This document shows positions 5,738 through 10,014 of a stretch of DNA of 10,014 bases, piece after piece. The notes beneath the pieces were generated by a model. It made no database searches, was not told the DNA's origin, and saw only the letters and a list, made by a program, of their open reading frames with translations. Both the position numbers and the translations under genes were made by a program. The stretch is from an uncultured beta proteobacterium (GTDB lineage Bacteria > Pseudomonadota > Gammaproteobacteria > Burkholderiales > Burkholderiaceae), in assembly GCA_903845455.1 (NCBI GenBank), contig CAIMXN010000012.1, forward strand, positions 1 through 10,014, in the 5' to 3' direction. Every line of letters begins with the position of its first letter. The stretch's first letter is position 1.

Positions 5738-6569
5738 GGTGGTAAAAAAAGCCCCTGCCAAGAAAGCTACCAAAAAGCCAATCGCCAAAAAAGCAGTAGC
5801 GAAGAAGGTAGTCAAAAAGGTAGTCAAAAAACCAGTAGCAAAGAAGGCATCTGTTAAAAAGCCAGCCCCTAAAAAATCCATTAAAAAAGTGGTAGCCAAA
5901 AAACCTGCTGCCAAAAAAGCATCTCCTAAAAAGCTTGCCAAAAAGCCTGTCAAAAAAGCTGCTACTAAGTTAGCTAAAGTAGATCAATACGGACTAGAGC
6001 AAGACGATGAGTTTTATGGTCTTTACTTTGCCAAGTCAACCGATGAAGGTTTGGTAGAAGTAAAGCCATGCACCTTCTCATTGATGTATTGGTGGAAGGG
6101 TCTATTGGGCTACCCTGACATGATCGAGATCTCTCGGGATAGTAATACAGCGATGCTGCAGTTTGAATCCACCTTTGGTGGCGGTGACTCTGGCGAAACT
6201 GAATTGACAGAGCAAGATACCTTAGATATTGATCACATCATTGAAGTGGATGAAGAAGAAAAACTAATATCCCTTTATTCCTATGTACCTATTCCAGTTC
6301 CAGATAAGCTCATTGCTGCTTTAGGCTTAGCGATTCTGAATATCAATCCAGAAACGCGCTATGGCAGCTTAGAAATTTGCCCTACGACCAATGAAGAAGG
6401 TGAAGATGAACATTTCCTCAGATACCGTGTGGCAACTTACTTGCGTGGCGTTAAATCAGGCAAGGTAGAAGCCATTGAAAGCATGATCACCAACGGCTCT
6501 GAATTCTTTGGAATTGCCCTAGATGCAATGTGTGTAGATAAGTCGATTAAGAAGTGGTTACTCAGTTAA
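5694..6569 (+). CDS. Histone H1-like Lys/Ala-rich tail fused to a YbjN-like domain
   Basis: A 291-residue two-part protein. Residues 1-95 are almost entirely Lys, Ala, Val and Pro in KKAxxKK and KKP repeats, as in bacterial H1-like (AlgP/Hc1-type) DNA-binding tails. Residues 96-291 form an ordinary globular, acidic domain (DQYGLEQDDEF, TELTEQDTLDID, VDEEEK), with LISLYSYVPIPV and the FLRYRVATYL strand near 241-250. The alternation of strands and a closing helix resembles the YbjN/type III chaperone-like fold; this assignment is a pattern judgement. The start has a GAAGGG Shine-Dalgarno nine bases upstream. A strong terminator follows the stop, so it is a monocistronic gene. The basic tail probably binds DNA or RNA non-specifically; what the acidic domain does is unknown. 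Confidence 0.75.
   Translation: MATKKSPVKKKVATKVVKKAPAKKATKKPIAKKAVAKKVVKKVVKKPVAKKASVKKPAPKKSIKKVVAKKPAAKKASPKKLAKKPVKKAATKLAKVDQYGLEQDDEFYGLYFAKSTDEGLVEVKPCTFSLMYWWKGLLGYPDMIEISRDSNTAMLQFESTFGGGDSGETELTEQDTLDIDHIIEVDEEEKLISLYSYVPIPVPDKLIAALGLAILNINPETRYGSLEICPTTNEEGEDEHFLRYRVATYLRGVKSGKVEAIESMITNGSEFFGIALDAMCVDKSIKKWLLS
5805..5828 (+). repeat. Tandem 12-bp repeat in the H1-like tail
   Basis: AAGGTAGTCAAA occurs twice in direct succession (5805-5816 and 5817-5828), encoding KVVK-KVVK. It is the clearest exact repeat in the lysine-rich region, which is otherwise built of degenerate lysine codons with many A5-A7 runs. Such repeats allow length change by slippage. Confidence 0.8.
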
Positions 6570-6589
6570 ATAATATTTACTGAGTTTTT
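6560..6589 (+). terminator. Intrinsic terminator of the H1-like gene
   Basis: ACTCAGT (6560-6566) pairs perfectly with ACTGAGT (6579-6585). After one bulged T an inner AAAT/ATTT helix extends the stem, and a run of five Ts (6585-6589) overlaps its 3' base. The stop codon at 6567-6569 is in the hairpin. There is no T-tract on the other strand, so it serves only the rightward gene. Confidence 0.7.
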
Positions 6590-6591
6590 AC

Positions 6592-6858
6592 TTAGTTACC
6601 ACATCGATATAAGTAGGTCATAGGAAAGCGATCATTGACTGTTTCGCGACTACCCATAATAATTGCAGTTCGCTTTCCTAGTTTTTTACACTCCTGCACC
6701 GCAGCCTCATGAGACTCCTCTTCTGTTGCTGATTTTGGAGCATGCACCCCAACCGCTCCATCAGACTGTCGATAGACCCCAAACTGACTTGGCGGGGTAC
6801 CACAGGCCGACAGGTTTAGGCCAATCATGGCTATTACTGCAATATGAATTCTGTTCAT
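6592..6858 (-). CDS. Small predicted lipoprotein
   Basis: An 88-residue protein with a type II signal: basic MNR, a hydrophobic run (IHIAVIAMIGLNL) and the lipobox LSAC with the acylated cysteine at Cys19. The mature part (about 70 residues) contains QFGVYRQSDGAVGVHAP, an EAAVQECKKLGK helix and a C-terminal YLYRCGN. Cys57 and Cys86 could form a disulfide in the periplasm. I do not recognise the family. The frame opens at a GTG (6870), but the ATG at 6858, with GGGGTGGA seven bases before it, gives the proper signal peptide. It faces the H1-like gene and shares a promoter region with the divergent esterase. Confidence 0.75.
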   Translation of the reverse strand: MNRIHIAVIAMIGLNLSACGTPPSQFGVYRQSDGAVGVHAPKSATEEESHEAAVQECKKLGKRTAIIMGSRETVNDRFPMTYLYRCGN

Positions 6859-6892
6859 GAGCAATTCCACCCCGAGTGCGCTGTTAGTCTAT

Positions 6893-6900
6893 CTTATAAC
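6893..6900. promoter_or_regulatory. Candidate bidirectional -10 between lipoprotein and esterase
   Basis: CTTATAAC contains TATAAC rightward (6895-6900) and TATAAG leftward (6898-6893), each five of six matches to the -10 consensus, overlapping on the palindrome TTATAA. Distances suit both genes: about 28 bases from the likely leftward start of transcription to the lipoprotein ATG, and about 16 from the rightward one to a leader ATG at 6923. Neither strand has a clear -35. Confidence 0.35.
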
Positions 6901-6922
6901 CCTATCTTAATGGAGCTTTAAT

Positions 6923-6958
6923 ATGAGCTTTTGGCAATCAACCCGTAAATACAAATGA
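6923..6958 (+). CDS. Possible 11-codon leader ORF coupled to the esterase
   Basis: ATG at 6923 lies seven bases after GGAG (6912-6915) and encodes MSFWQSTRKYK, ending in a TGA at 6956-6958 that overlaps the esterase ATG as ATGA. The esterase start itself has no Shine-Dalgarno, and an in-frame TAA at 6946-6948 rules out a longer esterase. Translation of the leader followed by restart at ATGA is a natural reading. The peptide itself may have no function. Confidence 0.4.
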   Translation: MSFWQSTRKYK

Positions 6959-7620
6959 CCACCCTTCCTTGCATTGAAATAGAAACCGCACCCAATCCAA
7001 CTGCCGCTGTCATCTGGCTTCACGGCCTTGGCGCTGATGGCAATGATTTTGTACCGATCATTCCACAACTAAATCTCACTGATTGCCCTGCAATACGCTT
7101 CGTTTTCCCAAGCGCGCCAAGCATCGCGGTCACGGTAAATGGGGGTTATGTGATGCCAGCTTGGTATGACATTGCTGGCAGGGACCTCACTGATCGTGAG
7201 GATGCAAACGGTATCCGCAAATCTGCTACCGCAATTACCGCCTTAATTGAACGTGAAGCGAACCGTGGTATTGCCTACGAAAACATTGTCTTAGCTGGTT
7301 TCTCACAAGGCTGCGCCATGGCCTTGCAAGTTGGTCTACGCTTTCCACAGAAGCTTGCAGGAATCATGGCCCTATCAGGCTATTTGCCTCTAGCAAACTC
7401 CTTGGCACTTGAGAGAAGCACGGCCAATCAGGACACACCCATATTGATGGCTCATGGTATTTGGGATGCCGTCGTTATTCCAGAACGCGCCGAAGCATCT
7501 GTAGAAGTACTAGAAAAGCTCGGTTACCAGGTGGATTGGAATACTTACCCCATGGAGCATTCCCTTCACCCGGATGAGCTAATCGATATCTCTGGATTTT
7601 TAAGGCTAGTGCTTACTTAG
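6955..7620 (+). CDS. Carboxylesterase / phospholipase family alpha/beta-hydrolase
   Basis: A 221-residue alpha/beta-hydrolase of the phospholipase/carboxylesterase family (EstB and acyl-protein thioesterase relatives), of full length. The catalytic triad is visible: Ser117 in GFSQG, Asp171 in HGIWDAVV, and His202 in PMEHSLHPDE. HGLGADGNDF at 23-32 forms the oxyanion-hole region, and FPSAP at 51-55 is also typical. It hydrolyses short-chain esters or thioesters in the cytoplasm; no signal peptide is present and the natural substrate is unknown. The ATG at 6955 lacks its own Shine-Dalgarno and overlaps the stop of an 11-codon leader ORF. Its TAG stop overlaps the TAA of the convergent Gly-rich gene (shared TTAG). 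Confidence 0.92.
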   Translation: MTTLPCIEIETAPNPTAAVIWLHGLGADGNDFVPIIPQLNLTDCPAIRFVFPSAPSIAVTVNGGYVMPAWYDIAGRDLTDREDANGIRKSATAITALIEREANRGIAYENIVLAGFSQGCAMALQVGLRFPQKLAGIMALSGYLPLANSLALERSTANQDTPILMAHGIWDAVVIPERAEASVEVLEKLGYQVDWNTYPMEHSLHPDELIDISGFLRLVLT

Positions 7621-7928
7621 TACACCACTCTTTGCCAGCCACTAGGGCAAGCTTGGGTTTGGGGGTAGTAAAGTCCATTTTCTGGGCAATAAGCTGCTGT
7701 TTGCTGTGCTGCAGGGTAATAGTACTGAGGGCCATAGTAAACAGGTGCTGGTCTGTAATAGGCACGGGTTACTACAGCCCCAGCAACCGCCCCCACTGCA
7801 AACGGAGCCCATCCGCCCCCTCTATGCCCGCCGCCACCATATCCACCCCTCCAACCATGTGCGCTAGCAGCAGAGTTGACACCCAAAAGCGTTATAGCTG
7901 CAATTAGGCAAATCAGAATTTTTTTCAT
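7617..7928 (-). CDS. Secreted Gly/Tyr-rich protein with C-terminal Cys-pair motif
   Basis: A 103-residue exported protein. Residues 1-23 form a signal peptide (MKKILICLIAAITLLG, cleavage expected after ASA at 23). The mature protein has a Gly/His-rich stretch (HGWRGGYGGGGHRGGGW, 24-40), a short hydrophobic APFAVGAVAGAVV segment resembling glycine-zipper membrane insertions, a Tyr/Pro-rich linker, and a closing module with Cys81 and Cys94 (YCPENGLYYPQTQACPSGWQ) probably joined by a disulfide. Similar closing modules occur in small envelope proteins of Proteobacteria; function unknown. The ATG at 7928 has a GGAGG Shine-Dalgarno five bases upstream, so the longer frame back to 7997 is not used. 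Confidence 0.8.
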   Translation of the reverse strand: MKKILICLIAAITLLGVNSAASAHGWRGGYGGGGHRGGGWAPFAVGAVAGAVVTRAYYRPAPVYYGPQYYYPAAQQTAAYCPENGLYYPQTQACPSGWQRVVY

Positions 7929-8081
7929 AATGGCCTCCCATTTATAAACAGAGGCTTTATCTCCTCTTAACTCCTTAACGGCTAGGGAAATAACCAAGTT
8001 GACAGTGGGTTTAAGGAATCTTGCGGTTTATCCCAAACGCCTCGATATACGCCCATATAGTGGTCTAGATCAACACTCATT

Positions 8082-8146
8082 TTCTTTATAAGAAGAAACG
8101 GATAGATAACCTTAGTAAGGTGTGTACCTGAAAATCTATTCAATAG
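8082..8146. promoter_or_regulatory. Three spaced palindromes, possible operator sites
   Basis: TTCTT-TAT-AAGAA (8082-8094), ACCTTA-G-TAAGGT (8109-8121) and CTATT-C-AATAG (8136-8146) are perfect palindromes around one- or three-base centres. Their centres are 27 and 26 bp apart, near two and a half helical turns. Loops this short do not form RNA hairpins, so DNA-binding sites are the more natural reading. The sequences differ from one another, so a single protein recognising all three is not shown. Confidence 0.3.
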
Positions 8147-8259
8147 GAAAGGGATTGGTCTTAGGAGGGTTTACCTTATTTTAAAAAGCATCTCAGGCAA
8201 CCATGAGAACCCGCCATCAAGTTGCGATAGATCAAATCCCTAAGTCGACAAGTCCTCAA

Positions 8260-8289
8260 TAATTAATACAGCACCTCATGTATTGATTA
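8260..8289 (+). promoter_or_regulatory. 11-bp dyad abutting the ribosome binding site of the propeller gene
   Basis: TAATTAATACA (8260-8270) and TGTATTGATTA (8279-8289) are inverted repeats with one mismatch, separated by GCACCTCA. In rightward RNA the mismatch is a U-G pair, so the stem is a continuous 11 bp with an 8-base loop. Its last base is the first A of the Shine-Dalgarno AAGGA (8289-8293), six bases before the ATG at 8300. It could be a repressor operator or an RNA hairpin that limits or shapes ribosome access. It is AT-rich and followed by no T-tract, so it is not a terminator. Confidence 0.5.
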
Positions 8290-8299
8290 AGGATTCCTG

Positions 8300-9466
8300 A
8301 TGAGTATCAAACCTGCCACATTTCCCAAGGCCTCAGATTTATGTTGGCTAGCCGCCTTACTTTGCCTTAGCTTTGTAAGCTCACAAAGCCATGCAGAAAC
8401 GACTGTCACTAAGGCCAGTAATCTAGCGGGTACTGAAGTACAAGTGACCCCTGAAATGATCGGCGCAGGAGTCGTATCGAGTGGCGCTGTTTTACCCCCG
8501 ATTCCTAGTGTGACTGGCAATCGTCAAAAACCGGTGACCTCTTGGGGCAAGCCTTTGCCCTACCCTATTGTGATTGCCGATCGCCGTAATAATCGCCTGA
8601 TTGAAATTGCACCAAATCAGCAAATTATTTGGGAGTTTCCATCTCCTAGTCTCAAAGCCTATCGTGGCAATGAAGATGTGAACTTCTCGCCTGACGGTAA
8701 ACAGTTAGCTGTGAGCGAAGAAGATAACTTTGATGTCCATCTGGTAGATTATGAGAAAAAATTACTCACTTGGACTTATGGTGTTCCAGACAGACGCGGC
8801 AGTAGCCCTGGATTACTGAACTACCCCGATGATGCACACTTACTGGCTGATGGAAAATTTATTACTGCTGATATTCGGAATTGTCGCGTCCTGATTGTTG
8901 ATCCTAAAGATAACTCAACCGTTTCTCAATGGGGTACTCCTGGCAAGTGCAAACATAATCCACCTTTTGAGCTAGCCCATCCAAATGGTGCAACCCCAAT
9001 GGAGAATGGCGATATTTTGGTGACAGAAATTACGGACTCGTGGATCTCTCGCATTAGCAGAGAAGGCAAAGTGGTGTGGAGTGTTAAGGCCCCAAACATT
9101 CGCTACCCCTCCGATGCCTTTCCAACGGTTGATGGCAAACAAGTGATTGTTGCTGACTTCTGGAAACCTGGCAGAGTTGTTATTTTTGACCCACTGACTA
9201 GAAAAGTTACCTGGGAATATTTTGCTCAGGAAGGAAATGGTGTCTTAGACCACTCATCGATAGCAAGGGAGTTGCCAGATACTGGTGATGTCTTGATCGT
9301 AGATGACCTCAATGACAGAGTGATCGTGGTAGATCGTAAAACTAAAGAGATCATCTGGCAATATGGAGAAAAAGGTAAAAAAGGTTATACCCAGGGATTA
9401 CTCAACTATCCTGATGGGGTAGATTTAGATGTGTTTAGAGACTGGCAAACAGCCCTTCATAAATAA
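8300..9466 (+). CDS. Secreted beta-propeller protein (arylsulfotransferase/PQQ-NHL-like)
   Basis: A 388-residue exported protein. Residues 1-32 form a signal peptide ending SQSHA. The mature part is built of repeated strands of the type IVIADRRNNRLIEIAP (about 90-105), RVLIVDPKDNSTVSQWG (196-212), RVVIFDPLTRKVTWEY (292-307) and RVIVVDRKTKEIIWQYG (340-356), giving about six propeller blades. GLLNYPD recurs at 171-177 and 366-372. The layout resembles arylsulfotransferase (ASST), PQQ-binding and NHL propellers; I see no clear ASST catalytic histidine motif, so enzyme activity is uncertain. Cys195 and Cys217 may form a disulfide. AAGGA six bases before the ATG fixes the start. The DUF411 gene follows by 7 bases and is almost certainly in the same operon. 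Confidence 0.78.
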   Translation: MSIKPATFPKASDLCWLAALLCLSFVSSQSHAETTVTKASNLAGTEVQVTPEMIGAGVVSSGAVLPPIPSVTGNRQKPVTSWGKPLPYPIVIADRRNNRLIEIAPNQQIIWEFPSPSLKAYRGNEDVNFSPDGKQLAVSEEDNFDVHLVDYEKKLLTWTYGVPDRRGSSPGLLNYPDDAHLLADGKFITADIRNCRVLIVDPKDNSTVSQWGTPGKCKHNPPFELAHPNGATPMENGDILVTEITDSWISRISREGKVVWSVKAPNIRYPSDAFPTVDGKQVIVADFWKPGRVVIFDPLTRKVTWEYFAQEGNGVLDHSSIARELPDTGDVLIVDDLNDRVIVVDRKTKEIIWQYGEKGKKGYTQGLLNYPDGVDLDVFRDWQTALHK

Positions 9467-9473
9467 GAAAGAA

Positions 9474-9944
9474 ATGATGCACGACATCACTCGTCGAAAA
9501 GTACTTAAAGGTCTTTTGATCTCTTTGCTACCAATAGATCTAGCTATGGCATCGGTCAATCAAGGCATGATTGAAATCTGGAAGTCCCCAAGCTGTGGTT
9601 GCTGCCATGACTGGATCAAGCACATGACTAACAATGGATTTGTCATTACTAAAGTACATGATGATGGCAATGATCTAGCCAGAAAGAGGCTAGGAATTGA
9701 TATTCAATACGGTTCTTGCCATACAGCACTGATTAATGGCTATACTTTTGAGGGTCATGTCCCCGCAAGAGATATTGTCCGAGTTTTAAAAGAAAGGCCT
9801 CATATTGCAGGCTTAGCTGTTCCAGGAATGCCAATTGGCTCTCCTGGTATGGATGGTCCAGAATACAAGGGTAAGAAGGATGTTTATGATGTCTTAGCCA
9901 TAGGCAAGAATGGGCAGGCGAAGGTCTATCACCACTACAGCTAA
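9474..9944 (+). CDS. DUF411 metal-binding protein with Tat-like signal
   Basis: A 156-residue exported protein of the DUF411 family. KSPSCGCCHDW (38-47) carries Cys41, Cys43 and Cys44, and GSCHTAL supplies Cys82 and His83, followed by GYTFEGHVPARDI and the LAVPGMPIGSPGM signature (114-126). Characterised relatives such as CopG bind copper through these cysteines, and family members often lie in copper or other metal-resistance clusters; metal binding is thus likely but the metal is inferred. The N-terminus TRRKVLKGLLISLL fits a twin-arginine signal. ATG at 9474 or 9477 is preferred over the open frame back to 9429, which overlaps the propeller gene; the ribosome binding site (AAGAAAGAA) is weak, so coupling to the propeller gene is probable. 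Confidence 0.88.
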   Translation: MMHDITRRKVLKGLLISLLPIDLAMASVNQGMIEIWKSPSCGCCHDWIKHMTNNGFVITKVHDDGNDLARKRLGIDIQYGSCHTALINGYTFEGHVPARDIVRVLKERPHIAGLAVPGMPIGSPGMDGPEYKGKKDVYDVLAIGKNGQAKVYHHYS

Positions 9945-9992
9945 GCAAAATATCTTATTGTCTTGGCTTTAGAACCTCGATTGAGTGTATTG

Positions 9993-10012
9993 AAGCCTTA
10001 AAATGGAGGCTT
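9993..10012 (+). terminator. Possible terminator hairpin after the DUF411 gene, cut by window end
   Basis: AAGCCT (9993-9998) pairs with AGGCTT (10007-10012) around TAAAATGG, about 50 bases after the DUF411 stop. The window ends two bases later, so a T-tract cannot be confirmed. It is a reasonable end for the two-gene operon but remains tentative. Confidence 0.3.
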
Positions 10013-10014
10013 TG

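Larger units (their letters stand above)
7929..8299. other. 371-bp non-coding region between divergent exported-protein genes
   Basis: This is the longest gene-free stretch. It must hold promoters for the leftward Gly/Tyr-rich gene and the rightward propeller gene. Visible contents are a perfect TTGACA at 7999-8004 without a well-placed -10, three short palindromes centred near 8088, 8115 and 8141, an AGGAGG at 8163-8168 with no start codon after it, a 5-bp hairpin at 8191-8208, and an 11-bp dyad at 8260-8289 beside the propeller ribosome binding site. A 19-codon ATG frame at 8203-8262 lacks a Shine-Dalgarno. No tRNA or known riboswitch was recognised. Confidence 0.5.

Noticed and set aside
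5657..5953. Leftward frame of Phe/Ala/Leu-rich sequence opposite the H1-like tail
   Set aside because: It is the complement of lysine-rich codons, which always reads as Phe/Leu-rich; no ribosome binding site or independent support.
7999..8004. Perfect TTGACA as a -35 element
   Set aside because: No acceptable -10 lies 15-19 bp downstream on the plus strand; the nearest AT-rich hexamer is about 22 bp away.
8163..8169. AGGAGGG as the ribosome binding site of an unseen gene
   Set aside because: No ATG, GTG or TTG follows within 5-12 bases.
8203..8262. 19-codon ATG frame (MRTRHQVAIDQ...) upstream of the propeller gene
   Set aside because: No Shine-Dalgarno at a usable distance, no hydrophobic or recognisable pattern, and the frame ends within the dyad; too little to support a gene.
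7929..8299. Riboswitch or small structured RNA in the long intergenic region
   Set aside because: Apart from the dyad at 8260-8289 and a 5-bp hairpin at 8191-8208, I see no multi-stem arrangement or known riboswitch core motif.

Overview
The window looks like chromosomal DNA from a small-genome betaproteobacterium of moderate GC content (mid-40s percent by eye). The gene set (YaeQ, SlyX, AsmA, YjdM/PhnA, a DUF465 protein, a lysine/alanine-rich histone H1-like protein and a DUF411 protein) and the compact packing best fit Burkholderiales such as Polynucleobacter. That placement is inferred from protein resemblance and composition, not from a search. There are no rRNAs, tRNAs, CRISPR arrays, insertion sequences or phage structural genes.

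Layout. A possible leftward gene begins at 34 and leaves the window. yaeQ (114-659) and a PIN-domain ribonuclease (676-1092) run rightward and meet a leftward luciferase-like monooxygenase (1089-2105) with interlocked stop codons. Only 33 bp separate that gene from a rightward DUF1653-like gene (2139-2360), followed by slyX (2377-2580) and a four-helix membrane protein of the phage-holin superfamily IV/YvlD type (2646-2993). A large AsmA-family gene (3010-4809, leftward) lies next, divergent from yjdM/phnA (4884-5231). yjdM faces the small DUF465 gene (5258-5473) across a dense terminator that uses both stop codons. An H1-like/YbjN-like fusion (5694-6569) ends in its own terminator. A small lipoprotein gene (6592-6858, leftward) and a carboxylesterase (6955-7620) diverge from a shared promoter region. 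A Gly/Tyr-rich secreted protein (7617-7928, leftward) is followed by the only long non-coding stretch (7929-8299). A two-gene exported module closes the window: a secreted beta-propeller (8300-9466) and a DUF411 CGCC-type metal-binding protein with a Tat-like signal (9474-9944).

Most of the window is housekeeping and poorly characterised conserved genes. The parts most worth attention are (a) the propeller-DUF411 pair, with an 11-bp dyad against its ribosome binding site and three spaced palindromes upstream; (b) the fusion of a long basic H1-like tail to an acidic YbjN-like domain, with a possible overlapping small ORF; and (c) an 11-codon leader ORF that carries the only good Shine-Dalgarno sequence ahead of the esterase and overlaps its start codon as ATGA. 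I found no clear new defence or mobile system.
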